NCBI GenBank assembly: GCA_963675935.2
Contig: CAXXPV010000003.1
Location: 682,001 to 746,000 of the forward strand
Direction: 5' to 3'
Source of the DNA: G963675935 sp963675935
GTDB taxonomy: Bacteria > Planctomycetota > Planctomycetia > Pirellulales > Thermoguttaceae
Length of the DNA stretch: 64,000 nucleotides
Below are positions 32,791 to 41,186 of the stretch, piece by piece. Position 1 is the stretch's first letter, and each line of letters begins with the position of its first letter. The translations under genes were made by a program, and so were the position numbers. The notes under the pieces are model-generated. The model saw nothing but the letters and a program-made list of their open reading frames with translations. It was not told where the DNA came from and made no database searches.

Positions 32791-33132
32791 ATGCCAAGTA
32801 AACCTCGACGATTGTGTAACAGGCCAGGATGCAGAGGATTGGTGCTGGGCAACGCGTGCAGTGCGTGCGGGCCAAAGCGAAGTGAATACGATATGCGTAG
32901 GGGCACGGCTGCCGAACGTGGCTACGACGCGACGTGGCAACGTAGGAGCAAGGCGTACATAAGAAGGCATCCATTGTGTGCCGGGTGCCAACGAAAAGGA
33001 AGAGTGACGGTGGCAACGTGCGTAGATCACATCGTTCCTCATCGCGGCGACAAGCGATTGTTTTGGGATGAAAGCAATTGGCAAGCGCTGTGTGCCGCGT
33101 GCCACGGCGAGAAGACAAGGCGCGGAGAATGA
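32791..33132 (+). CDS. HNH endonuclease, phage type
   Basis: A 113-aa protein. N-terminal zinc ribbon CNRPGC...CSACG, then RGTAAERGYDATWQRRSKAY, the phage-HNH signature, and the HNH core: CAGCQRKGRV, CVDHIVPHRGDKRLFWDESN, WQALCAACHGEKTRRGE. In HK97-type phages such HNH proteins sit by the terminase and aid packaging or cleave cos; here no terminase is present. The gene follows the small ORF by 2 bases. Confidence 0.9.
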   Translation: MPSKPRRLCNRPGCRGLVLGNACSACGPKRSEYDMRRGTAAERGYDATWQRRSKAYIRRHPLCAGCQRKGRVTVATCVDHIVPHRGDKRLFWDESNWQALCAACHGEKTRRGE

Positions 33133-33285
33133 CAGCCCCCCGATGTAAGTACCGCACAGAGCCGCCCCCACCCAGGGGACACCCAAAGGGGGTATGGGGT
33201 TTTATTCCTCTAGCGGGGGTGGTAGCCAGACCGTTGGTTCGCCCTTCACGCGCGCCGTCAAGTTTTGCATAAGGGGGTATCCGAC

Positions 33286-33492
33286 ATGGGAGATAAAATG
33301 CTGACACAATCATCTACCGGATTCGACGCGGGGGAATCGCTCCGATACGTCTACATCGACCGTGCCCGTTGTCCGGCTTGCGGTTCGGACGAATTGACCA
33401 CTTCGCGGTGGATCGACCAAGGCGACGGAAGCCGCCGACGGAAAGCCGACTGCCGAGGTTGCGGTCACAGTTTTTTTATAATTCTGGAATGA
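33286..33492 (+). CDS. Small zinc-ribbon protein
   Basis: A 68-aa protein. Zinc-ribbon cysteines ARCPACGSDEL and DCRGCGHSFFI lie ~23 residues apart, flanking TTSRWIDQGDGSRRRK. The ATG at 33286 has AAGGGGG 8 bases upstream; a TTG at 33265 is less likely. Single zinc-ribbon proteins of this size are common on phages and may act as transcription modulators; the role is not known. Confidence 0.72.
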   Translation: MGDKMLTQSSTGFDAGESLRYVYIDRARCPACGSDELTTSRWIDQGDGSRRRKADCRGCGHSFFIILE

Positions 33493-33578
33493 TCGCGCAA
33501 AAAATGCCATTTCGGCAGAGTGGCACTTGCTATGATGCGTGAAGTCAATTTATCACCAACCGAAAGGAAGCCGGGACC

Positions 33579-33875
33579 ATGCAAAACTTGTACACCGTCG
33601 CTCATATCGCCGTCCAGTATCAGCAACCGTTTCACATCATGCAAAAGGCACTCGGCCTAATCCAAGCCGAGCCGGAATTGGCGTTGAACAACGTGCCGTA
33701 CTTCACGCTGGACGATGAGCGAGCCGAGTTGCTCCGCGAATACTTCGAGACTCGACGCGCGAACACTGAACGAAACAAGGGTGCGGCTTGGACACCGAGC
33801 TTGCCGATCCCCAACGCGCCGGCAGTGCCGGAGCAAGCCGCCGACGGTTCGCAGTGCGAATCAGAGGCACAGTGA
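33579..33875 (+). CDS. Hypothetical protein preceding capsid gene
   Basis: A 98-aa protein. The first half looks like a helix-turn-helix fold (NLYTVAHIAVQYQQPFHIMQ, KALGLIQAEPELALNNVPYF); the second half is Pro/Ala-rich. It lies 33 bases before the capsid gene. GAAAGGAAG precedes the ATG at a normal distance. Position suggests a small regulator or scaffold, but nothing proves it. Confidence 0.6.
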   Translation: MQNLYTVAHIAVQYQQPFHIMQKALGLIQAEPELALNNVPYFTLDDERAELLREYFETRRANTERNKGAAWTPSLPIPNAPAVPEQAADGSQCESEAQ

Positions 33876-33908
33876 TTTCTTTTTCCCAAAAAACAGAAAG
33901 GGCATAAA

Positions 33909-35180
33909 ATGCCAATTGACCTGAACGACTACGAAACGAAGTTGAAAACGTCTGGCTACATCGACACGCGAGAACTCCGCGAAGAGCGAGCCTTACTGCT
34001 TGACGACGCGAAAAAGCTCCTCGACAAAAAGGATTGCAGTTCGATGGACCGCGAGCGGGTGCGCCAAAAAACGGAAGAGGCGCGCAACCTCACCCGCTTG
34101 ATTGACAAGTGCGAATTCCATACCGACGCCGAGCGCGACGTTGCGCTCCGCACGTTCAATGGCGGCGCGGCAACTGGTCGGCGATTCCGAAACCAAGAGA
34201 CCGGCGAAGAGGTTCGCAGCGTCCGTCACGGCGAAAGTTATGCCGACGCCGTTGGTGAGCATCGCCCCGCTATGTCGGTCGGTCGCCTCGTGTATGGCGC
34301 GGCCACCGGCGACTGGCGAGGCGCAGAGGAAGAGCAGCGTACCTATTCGCAGTCCGAAGCGGTCGGGGGCGGATATTTATTGAATAGCGAGATGAGCGCA
34401 AGCGTGATTGACTTGGCACGCGCACAATCCGCGGTTTCGGCGGCAGGGGCAATCACCGTTCCGATGGCCACCGAGGAGCTAAAAATCGCGCGGGTCGAAT
34501 CCGATCCGGTCGCGTATTGGACCCACGAAAACCAGGAGATTACGGCATCGGGCGGCACGTTTGGGCTTATCAATCTTCGCTCGAAATGTCTTGCCGTCTA
34601 CTGTGTGGCGTCGCTCGAATTGATTCGCAATGCGGCTAACGCACAGGGCTTAATCGAGTCCGCAATTGCAAAGGCCATCGCGCTCAAGCTGGACGAATCC
34701 GCGTTAAACGGCGAAGGCGCGAACGAAGAGCCGATGGGCTTGCTAAATTGTCCGGGCGTCGGCACGTATAGCGTCGGCGGCGGGCTGACCCATGACAAAA
34801 TGTTGCGGGCTTGCAGGTCGCTCTGGGATGCAAATGTCGAGCCTACCTCGATGATCTACAACAGCAATGTGCGCGCCTCAATGGCCTTATTGAAGGATGG
34901 GGAAGGGCTTTACCTGACCGCGCCGCCGGAGATTGCGAAACTCGGCAAGTACATGAGTACGCAAATCAGTTCGACGGGCAGCGATGAAACTATGTACATC
35001 GGCGACTTCTCAAATTGCATTTTCGGGATTCGCAATAAAATTGAAATCGAGGTCTCCGGCGTTGCGGATAACGTGTTCAAGAAGAAGCAAGTCGCCATTC
35101 GCGGTTTGTTGTGGGGTGACTTTTACGCTTGCCGATCCAGCGACATTGTTCGCCTCACCGGCATCTCGGCATCGACATAG
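33909..35180 (+). CDS. HK97-fold phage major capsid protein
   Basis: 423 aa. Residues ~1-105 are a charged helical segment like the scaffolding delta-domain of HK97 gp5 (YETKLKTSGYIDTRELREER, ALLLDDAKKLLD). From ~140 the capsid fold follows: SEAVGGGYLLNSEMSASVID, LARAQSAVSAAGAITVPMAT, YWTHENQEITASGGTFGLIN, LRSKCLAVYCVASLELIRNA, AIALKLDESALNGEGANEEP, MGLLNCPGVGTYS, then the P-domain end IEIEVSGVADNVFKKKQVAI. GAAAGGG lies upstream of the ATG. Such a protein normally needs a protease and portal, which this element lacks. An encapsulin is unlikely because of the delta-domain. Confidence 0.93.
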   Translation: MPIDLNDYETKLKTSGYIDTRELREERALLLDDAKKLLDKKDCSSMDRERVRQKTEEARNLTRLIDKCEFHTDAERDVALRTFNGGAATGRRFRNQETGEEVRSVRHGESYADAVGEHRPAMSVGRLVYGAATGDWRGAEEEQRTYSQSEAVGGGYLLNSEMSASVIDLARAQSAVSAAGAITVPMATEELKIARVESDPVAYWTHENQEITASGGTFGLINLRSKCLAVYCVASLELIRNAANAQGLIESAIAKAIALKLDESALNGEGANEEPMGLLNCPGVGTYSVGGGLTHDKMLRACRSLWDANVEPTSMIYNSNVRASMALLKDGEGLYLTAPPEIAKLGKYMSTQISSTGSDETMYIGDFSNCIFGIRNKIEIEVSGVADNVFKKKQVAIRGLLWGDFYACRSSDIVRLTGISAST

Positions 35181-35282
35181 AAGAGACTGGCGGGGGTGGT
35201 GCCCTGCCAGCCCCGCGCGCCCTTGTGCGTCAAAAACATGAGGGCGCGCGCTACCGTCCAAAAAGGGTCGCAAGCCCCTTCT

Positions 35283-35323
35283 CCCCGTGGCCCGCCTTGC
35301 CCGGAACGGCCACGGGGTTTTTT
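35283..35323 (+). terminator. Terminator after capsid gene
   Basis: The stem CCCCGTGGCC pairs with GGCCACGGGG (10 bp, loop of 15), followed by TTTTTT. It ends ~22 bases before the next gene start, so the capsid and next gene may be separately transcribed or partly read through. Confidence 0.9.
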
Positions 35324-35345
35324 ACAAACCTACATAGGAGCGAAC

Positions 35346-36437
35346 ATGGCCAGCTACACACTCAACGAAGATATGTTCCAGCGGGCGCGGCACACGATAC
35401 GCGCGGTTGAAGATCAAGTCACGCGCGCCGATGGACCGATTGACGCAGCACGGCCAGGATGGAATCCGCTTCTCTTGACGCACAATTCCGCGACGGAAAC
35501 AATGCCCGCCTATGGCTGCGGTAGAATCTGTGGCGGCAATCTACTTGGCGACGGACGCACGCGAACCATCTCGATTGACAAACCATCGACTACGTTTGGA
35601 CGCAGCTACGCGATCAATGCGAGCGTTGCGCCGATCTATTGCGAATCAGAGACCAGCAAGGGTCGGGCGTGGGGTCAAACCGTTGTCGATGGGCCGTGTC
35701 TGGTATTGTACTCCGGCGACGATCCCTCCCCAGGCGACGAACTCGGTCCTGTCTCTGGTAGCTGGGCCCTGAAAAAAACCTCCCCTTCGATCTTCACGGT
35801 TTACGGGGTGTCTGATTCGACGAACAAGGTTGCGTTCGGAAGGGTGCATGAAGCTACGATTAGCCCAATGGAAGTTCTATTGCAGTGGATCAATCAATCG
35901 GCGTACACGCAGACAGCAAACGTATCTTCGTCGAATCCAATTAGCGCAAGAGTTTCAACGCCCTATGTTGGAACCGCCGCTGCCGCTGCTCTCGAAATCC
36001 TGACCGTGTCTGCCTATAACGATCCGTGCATGAAAGTCAATTTGGCCGGGCTGTGGTTGTTCACATTTGATATTTCTCTGGCTGCGTATACGATTACCCA
36101 GCCGCCCCTGACGGGTACAATCTCCACCACCGAGGGCACATGCTCGCTAAACAACATAATACAGCAAGTGGCCTTTGTTTCGGTCGTGATCACGGTTGAA
36201 AAGCAAGCCGCCGCTGGCGGTTCGTGGACAAACGCAACCACCTGGGGCAGTCACGTATACGCTATTGGAGAAAATGCTGGCTCCGGGAACAGCGTATTGT
36301 GCCCGAAGAGTGTACTTCTTTCTCTCAACGCTGGCGACAAACTTCGCGTTAGAATGACCGCTGGGTATGAGAACGGGGCTACGGCTACCGACATTGTTCA
36401 AGTTTCAAGCCGGCTAATTGCTCACTTCCAGCCCTAG
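35346..36437 (+). CDS. Unknown protein, candidate virion accessory (decoration/spike)
   Basis: A 363-aa protein, Ser/Thr/Gly-rich and mostly beta in character, with no signal peptide. It begins MASYTLNEDMFQRARHTIRA and continues GYVLI-free; segments include AYGCGRICGGNLLGDGRTRT, ISIDKPSTTFGRSYAINASV and a C-terminal jelly-roll-like part (VAFVSVVITVEKQAAAGGSW, LLSLNAGDKLRVRMTAGYEN). AGGAG lies 5 bases before the ATG. It follows the capsid gene after a terminator. Composition and place suggest a structural virion protein; I do not recognise the family. Confidence 0.65.
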   Translation: MASYTLNEDMFQRARHTIRAVEDQVTRADGPIDAARPGWNPLLLTHNSATETMPAYGCGRICGGNLLGDGRTRTISIDKPSTTFGRSYAINASVAPIYCESETSKGRAWGQTVVDGPCLVLYSGDDPSPGDELGPVSGSWALKKTSPSIFTVYGVSDSTNKVAFGRVHEATISPMEVLLQWINQSAYTQTANVSSSNPISARVSTPYVGTAAAAALEILTVSAYNDPCMKVNLAGLWLFTFDISLAAYTITQPPLTGTISTTEGTCSLNNIIQQVAFVSVVITVEKQAAAGGSWTNATTWGSHVYAIGENAGSGNSVLCPKSVLLSLNAGDKLRVRMTAGYENGATATDIVQVSSRLIAHFQP

Positions 36438-36532
36438 CGTGCGTCCTGAAGGCCGGTTGCGTCCAAAGTGTTTATACTCACGTAAGGCCATTCCGACCCA
36501 ACAGGCGCAATCCTGGTGGGCCGTTTTCGATG
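36438..36532. other. Intergenic in element, no gene
   Basis: Nothing recognisable on either strand. Confidence 0.3.
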
Positions 36533-36748
36533 CTACGGGAGTTTCGGTGGGAAGATGGGAAGTTTTGCCACTTCTGCGCGTCGTTCCTCGGGTACGCGGG
36601 ATAGTTCGCGGGCTTGGGATTCAGGCAGGGTGGGACCAATTGGTCCCACTTGCTGATTTACATAGGCGGCCTGAATGAGCCGATTCGCATGCCGCTTGGA
36701 ATACCCGAACTCGACTTCGCAGCACTTTGCCCAGGAGGCAGAAGGCGG
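36533..36748 (-). pseudogene. Remnant of phage/plasmid helix-turn-helix protein, opposite strand
   Basis: Read on the minus strand, an open 71-codon frame contains SWAKCCEVEFGYSKRHANRL, IQAAYVNQQVGPIGPTLPES and ARELSRVPEERRAEVAKLP. This is the pattern of a domain common in phage and plasmid proteins (a one-helix-turn-helix with a Pro-rich LxxLPEE tail). It has no start codon or partner and overlaps the next remnant, so it is a decayed fragment. Confidence 0.5.
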
Positions 36749-37392
36749 TCAAGGCGGCGCTGTTGCACCCGAAGGGCGCGGGAATGAGCAACCGCGAGTT
36801 GGCAAATTATGTTGGCGTATCTGAGTTCATGGTTCGTACTCACCGCGCAGAAATGGAATCGACTGCGATAGTATCGCAGTCGCCAGAGCGTACCGGCCGC
36901 GATGGTCGCACCATCGACACCACCAACATCGGCGTCCGGCCTGCGAAGGTTGGTGAAAAGGTCTTGACGCTCAAGGCGGAAGAAGCTGAAAAAAGAATGA
37001 AGGCGGGGAAGAAAATCGACCCTATGGTAAACGTACCACAGGGTACAGCCCGCGATGCCGCCGGGAAGGCCGTAGGTGTTTCGGGGTCGCTCATCGACCG
37101 GAAGACATTTCTCCCACCTGGGAACAATTGTTCCCGCCCGGCAGAAAAAATCTTTCCCCGCCCGCTTGACATATTCGGAGGGAAAGCCGATATTGCTCAC
37201 GGTGGCCCGTACATCGCGGGTCGCCAAGGGCTTAACACCCTTCGCAAGGTTCTAGGATGTATTCCGAACAGACCCAGAGCCGGGCTATCCGTGCGCGTAA
37301 CCAAGCAACGATCCGCGAGGGCAAAGCAGCAATGCTTTGTTCGGACGGGGAGCAAGGCCGCGCGGCGTCTTGCGACGCTGTTAAACGGGTAG
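36727..37392 (+). pseudogene. N-terminally truncated ParB-like protein
   Basis: An open frame of 221 codons without a good start (only TTG, and upstream stops). It begins RRQKAVKAALLHPKGAGMSN, then RELANYVGVSEFMVRTHRAE with a helix-turn-helix, ERTGRDGRTIDTTNIG, and later VPQGTARDAAGKAVGVSGSL, the two repeat-like parts seen in ParB-related element proteins. The ParB nuclease domain is absent and the C-terminus from ~residue 140 is unlike the family. It is probably a relic of a partition/regulation gene. Confidence 0.5.
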
Positions 37393-37417
37393 CTCGGCTC
37401 TAGGTCTATCTACAAGG

Positions 37418-37873
37418 ATGGCTCGCATGAAGTCCGTAACGAGAGCGCCGAAGCCGACGTCTACCCTTTCCCCAAGGCAGAAGGAGTTGCTCGGCAAGCT
37501 AAAGCAGCTTGATCCAGAGTCCGAAGCATTCTGGAGAATGCACCTGAAGGGCCACAAGCTGCGGGATGGCACCAGTTTGGAGGCATGGGACCGCGAGGTT
37601 TCACGGCTGGCTGCGCCCGAGGCCGTGGCCACCGCCGAGCGGCTCGAAAAGGCTGCGGGCGGGGCGTTTAACCTCTACGCCTTCCCTCTGGGGCTGCTTG
37701 GCCCAAACAAGCATTTGTGCTTGTGTGGCAATTTCCATGCGTCGATAGCCGCCGACGCGCTTGCCGAGCAAGTCGTCGCGGCATTGACCGCCGAAGCCCA
37801 CCGGCTCATCGTTGCCGCTGGCAAGGTGGCTGCAATGTCCAAGAAGCCCGCCAAGCGTCGGGCCGTAGCGTAG
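37418..37873 (+). CDS. Hypothetical protein at right end of element
   Basis: A 151-aa basic protein (MARMKSVTRAPKPTSTLSPR, then QKELLGKLKQLDPESEAFWR, MHLKGHKLRDGTSLEAWDRE, ending KPAKRRAVA). The C-terminal part has small hydrophobic patches (FHASIAADALAEQVVAALTA). No domain recognised. It is followed by a terminator and then the attR side, which marks it as the last gene of the element. Confidence 0.6.
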   Translation: MARMKSVTRAPKPTSTLSPRQKELLGKLKQLDPESEAFWRMHLKGHKLRDGTSLEAWDREVSRLAAPEAVATAERLEKAAGGAFNLYAFPLGLLGPNKHLCLCGNFHASIAADALAEQVVAALTAEAHRLIVAAGKVAAMSKKPAKRRAVA

Positions 37874-37897
37874 TTGTTTGCGCCCGCTGGTCGCGGA

Positions 37898-37927
37898 CCC
37901 CGGTTGGGAAACTGGCCGGGGGTTTTT
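37898..37927 (+). terminator. Terminator closing the element's gene array
   Basis: The stem CCCCGG...CCGGGG with a small loop is followed by GTTTTTGTT, ~25 bases after the last gene. Confidence 0.6.
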
Positions 37928-37937
37928 GTTGCGCAAG

Positions 37938-37953
37938 GCGCGTAATTACGCGC
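37938..37953. promoter_or_regulatory. Palindrome at right end of element
   Basis: GCGCGTAATTACGCGC, the counterpart of the 17-bp palindrome at 28426 by the integrase. Confidence 0.5.
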
Positions 37954-38086
37954 GTAGGAAAGAAAATACGCGAATTCCTCGCAAAAATGATAGTGTACAT
38001 GCAACCACTTGCAATTGTGGCCGATTGTGATAAAATGCCTGAAAACAAGTGGTTTAAGGTCGTTTTTTGGGGTCGGCCAGGGTATT

Positions 38087-38133
38087 CTGTCGATCCGGTG
38101 GTTGCGGGTTCGATTCCCGTCGCCCTCGCTAGA
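38087..38133. other. Right attachment site attR
   Basis: 47 bp identical to 28306-28352. It is the displaced 3' part of the original tRNA-Asp, followed by what was its terminator. Confidence 0.93.
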
Positions 38134-38138
38134 AAATC

Positions 38139-38182
38139 AAGGCCGCAAGTCATCAAAACGACTTGCGGCCTTCGTTGTTTCT
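38139..38182 (+). terminator. Original tRNA-Asp terminator, displaced by the element
   Basis: The stem AAGGCCGCAAGTC pairs with GACTTGCGGCCTT, followed by CGTTGTTTCTTG, directly beyond attR. Confidence 0.75.
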
Positions 38183-38611
38183 TGTTCTTCATGGGGCGGA
38201 AACCGCCCCCAAGAAAGCGAGGAAGCCCGCCTTCGCCGACGGGCTTCCTATTGGACGGATTATACGAATGAAGAGCCGGTACGCGCAACCCGAAACCTAG
38301 CGCCGGTCATGGAAACCGGACCGGCAAACGAACCAAGCGTGCCGGCTATCGAACCGAGTGGATAATCCGTCTCAACGAACAATACTACGCATGGCGACGT
38401 GCCCGGACAAGAGTCTTGGGAAAAAGCAAGCCGACGCTGAAAAAGCCGGAAAAAAGCCGGAAAAACGGGGAATGGCTCCCTGCGAGCTGCCCGTTGGACA
38501 CTTGGGCGACGCGACAGAGTCGCCACCGGCGGGGCGGACAATGTCGCCGCCGGTCGCAAGCGACCGGGCTAAACGGATCACAAAATCGGCCGATTCTCTT
38601 TCCGCCAACAC
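38183..38611. other. Intergenic, no gene seen
   Basis: Contains short inverted pieces (GGAAGCCCGCCTTCGCCGAC with GGGCTTCC) and no credible reading frame. It looks like host sequence or decayed element DNA beyond attR. Confidence 0.4.
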
Positions 38612-38663
38612 GGGTCAGCGCAAATTGCCCGTCAGCCGCTGATACTTCGCCCGGCGATGGGCG
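38612..38663. repeat. 52-bp direct repeat matching the ettA 3' end, copy 1
   Basis: 49 of 52 bases match 41773-41824. Read on the minus strand it encodes HRRAKYQRLTGNLR then stop, the C-terminus of ettA, but here it is detached from any ettA body. Confidence 0.9.
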
Positions 38664-38841
38664 TTCAAAGCCATCAGACGGTGTCGGCCAACGCACGGTA
38701 GAGATTCTCTGGTTCCGAACGCCCAGGTAATCCCGATACCTGTCCGTCACCCAACTCGACGATTAGCCAATCACCATTTTTCCGTTTGGCAATGTCCATG
38801 GTAAAAAATCGGCTGTCCACTTGTTTGGCGATACTATTAAA

Positions 38842-40303
38842 CAGTAGTTTCTAGGACTTTAAGCGGCCCGGCTGGTGGGCTGGCCGCTGAGATATTTGGT
38901 TTGGGGAGGTTTTTCCAAGTCGTTCAAGGCGGACATGACTTGCGAAAACCTCGAACGATGCTTCCAGAACAATCGACGCAGATCGAGGATCGACACGTGA
39001 CGTTTGCCCGAGTTCCAAGGCGGTGGCGGACACCAACTCTCGCCGAAACGGTCGGCCAGGCGAAACTGCATCAGCCGCAGCAACGTCAGCGTCGTCATCT
39101 GGATTTGGAACGTTCGCAACACCGGCTCCTTCGTCCACGCCCGACATTCTTCCATGCCCAATCGCTGCTTGTGATCGCGGAATCCATCTTCCTGCCGAAA
39201 GCGTCCGCTGTTGGCGGAAAGTGTTTGGCTCGCCGACAAGTCGGAGGCGCTGGTGATCGTCGCCCACAGTTTGTCGTAGCCAGGCACCTCGAACACAAAC
39301 GCGGCCATGAGTTGTTCGGGGCCGCTGACCGACCAACAGCATTGCAGGCACTTGTAGCGGAATGTGCGGATGCGGCCGTAGACGTAGGCGCGGCCTTGCC
39401 GCCAAGGCATATTCCACTTGTCGTGTTCCTGGGGCGCTGGCAAACGTTTTCCCCATTTGCGCGGCCGACCGCCTTTCGGATTTTTGGCCGACGCGGCCAA
39501 CGGCTCGTACAAGCGAGCGTCGCGCCGCAATCGCGTGACGAACTCGATGCGACGTTTTCCCTCGGGTGGATTCAAGCACGGCTTGATGACCGTTTCCATC
39601 GCATAAGCCCCGTCAAACGCGGCCAAAACCGAGGCCGCCGATTCCGCATCGACCTCGCGGAGCATCTCCACCGCCATCGCCGTTTTGGTCTGAAACCGTT
39701 CGCCGGCGGGCAATTGGCTCTTGCGAAAATACAGCCGCGACGCGGTGGGCATGTAGGTCCACGGCTTGCCTGGTGCGAGATCGCCCATGACGACCCAGTT
39801 GTGCGCGCGGACCGTCGTGGCGCGGTTGGGACTCCGCGCGCCGGATTCGTGGAAGGTGCAAGTTCCCCACACGTCCGCGCTGGTTCGATGTTCTTTGGTG
39901 TCGTCAATGGCCACGGGATGATACCTTCCCCATCGTGCCGGATGTTCTTGTTCGACCAACCGCATCAACTGGCGTTCGACGGCCTCGCGGTCCCACGCTC
40001 CATATTCCGCGAAGCACTCGACGTTTCGCCACTGAGTCTCCAAACCGAGTCCGGTGAGTATCTGGGTAATCGTGTGTTCCTCGGAACACAGGACGGTTCC
40101 GGTGGCCCATTGGGTGAACCGTACCCAACCGCCGAGGGTAAAAACTCCGCGAAAGTTTTCCAAAAGCGATTGCCATTCCGAGCAAAGCTCCTTAATATCA
40201 TCCATGACGCTCTCCTTTCGGGTATCAAGCGAGATGTTTCCAAACCGCATGATGTCCCGAAAGGGGCGTCCTTGTGAATATCAAAAAGTCCTAGAAACTA
40301 CTG
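38842..40303. mobile_element. Insertion sequence, IS4/IS701-like, 1,462 bp
   Basis: Terminal inverted repeats are CAGTAGTTTCTAGGACTTT (19 bp, perfect) at 38842 and 40303. A 6-bp target duplication ATTAAA flanks it (38836-38841 and 40304-40309). One transposase gene fills it. The exact ends and duplication mean a recent, single insertion. Confidence 0.95.
38859..40205 (-). CDS. DDE transposase, IS4/IS701-like
   Basis: A 448-aa DDE transposase. Catalytic residues fit HPVAIDDTKEHRTSADVWG (first Asp), SVLAAFDGAYAMETVIKPCL (second Asp) and RFRQEDGFRDHKQRLGMEEC (Glu), as in DDE_5-type enzymes. The start at 40205 (MDDIKELCSEWQSLLENF) has AGGAG 6 bases before it; the frame is open to 40250, which lies inside the terminal region. 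It moves the element by cut-and-paste. Confidence 0.9.
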   Translation of the reverse strand: MDDIKELCSEWQSLLENFRGVFTLGGWVRFTQWATGTVLCSEEHTITQILTGLGLETQWRNVECFAEYGAWDREAVERQLMRLVEQEHPARWGRYHPVAIDDTKEHRTSADVWGTCTFHESGARSPNRATTVRAHNWVVMGDLAPGKPWTYMPTASRLYFRKSQLPAGERFQTKTAMAVEMLREVDAESAASVLAAFDGAYAMETVIKPCLNPPEGKRRIEFVTRLRRDARLYEPLAASAKNPKGGRPRKWGKRLPAPQEHDKWNMPWRQGRAYVYGRIRTFRYKCLQCCWSVSGPEQLMAAFVFEVPGYDKLWATITSASDLSASQTLSANSGRFRQEDGFRDHKQRLGMEECRAWTKEPVLRTFQIQMTTLTLLRLMQFRLADRFGESWCPPPPWNSGKRHVSILDLRRLFWKHRSRFSQVMSALNDLEKPPQTKYLSGQPTSRAA

Positions 40304-41186
40304 ATTAAAGGGCTCCAGGGAAGACAACGTACCTCCGTAGTCGCCTTCATCCCAGTATTCAGACACAAGCGCTGGCTTGCCGTCAAGGTAGAAAATACGG
40401 AACTCCTTCGTCAATGGCATCCCCGAAACCGAGTGCTGCGTAAGCGATTCGAGATCAATATATTCCCGAAAAACCAAGCCGCCCGCCAGGGAATCGTCCT
40501 GCAACTCCAGAAAACGGGCCACCACTCGCTCAGCACGCGCCCGATCCGAGGCAGACGGAATGAAACAAGCCTCGGCCCAGTAGTGCTTCTGGGATTTCAC
40601 GTAATCCTTGACAATGACTGGCCGATCACCAAACTGCCGCAGTACGTCGTGGATTGCTGTCACCGCGAAATCCTTGCCTACTGGCATCCAAACCGACCGT
40701 GGTGTTAATCCTTGAATCACCGCGTAATTTTCTGGTAGATAATGACAACGGCGGTACTGTGCGGGCAAATTGAGGAGTCGAAAGCCACGAGTTTCCAAGG
40801 CTCGGTATACAGCCTCGTACTGTTCGGGCGTCATCATCCAGCCCCGATAGACCGCAGACCGCGGCCCATTGATTGTCTTGACTCGACGGACCACCTGTTC
40901 GATCGGGCTTCCAGAAGTCAGGGCATCGAAGTCAATCAGACTTCGCTCGAAGCCTAATGAATCGCAGATTGCAATCTCGCCACCAAAATCTGGATCGGGC
41001 CGCCGTGGTTCAGTAGGGTCAGAGCAATAGATAAAGTGCATGATATTTACATGGCAATTCGCCGGCTTTTATGGGCGTTGCGTCCTCTTCATTCAACCTT
41101 GCCTTGCCACAACGCGCTCACCAACTCGTAAAAGGGACTCCGTATTGGGTTTCGCACTGCTCCTTTTCCGATTTGGTGCTATTTCT

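Larger units (their letters stand above)
38674..41041 (-). pseudogene. R2K/DUF4343-type ATP-grasp protein, split by insertion sequence
   Basis: The 5' part is 40304-41041 and the 3' part 38674-38841; the insertion sequence lies between. Joined at the TTTAAT target, the reading continues LSSLEPFNSIAKQVDSRFFT then MDIAKRKNGDWLIVELGDGQ, an ATP-grasp end. Other motifs: RPVIVKDYVKSQKHYWAEAC, FREYIDLESLTQHSVSGMPL, EFRIFYLDGKPALVSEYWDE. R2K-type ATP-grasp proteins make amide or ester bonds on unknown substrates. The gene was intact before the insertion. Confidence 0.85.

Noticed and set aside
33909..35180. Encapsulin instead of phage capsid
   Set aside because: A ~100-residue delta-domain-like N-terminus and neighbouring HNH, loader and integrase genes point to a phage-type capsid; no encapsulin cargo enzyme nearby.
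36658..37227. 189-codon minus-strand frame
   Set aside because: No motif; the recognisable helix-turn-helix fragment lies in a different minus frame at 36533-36748.
38009..38365. 118-codon frame across attR
   Set aside because: It reads through the tRNA fragment and a terminator; no ribosome site or domain.
38901..40277. Long plus-strand open frame across the insertion sequence
   Set aside because: Antisense shadow of the transposase; Arg/His-rich translation with no domain.
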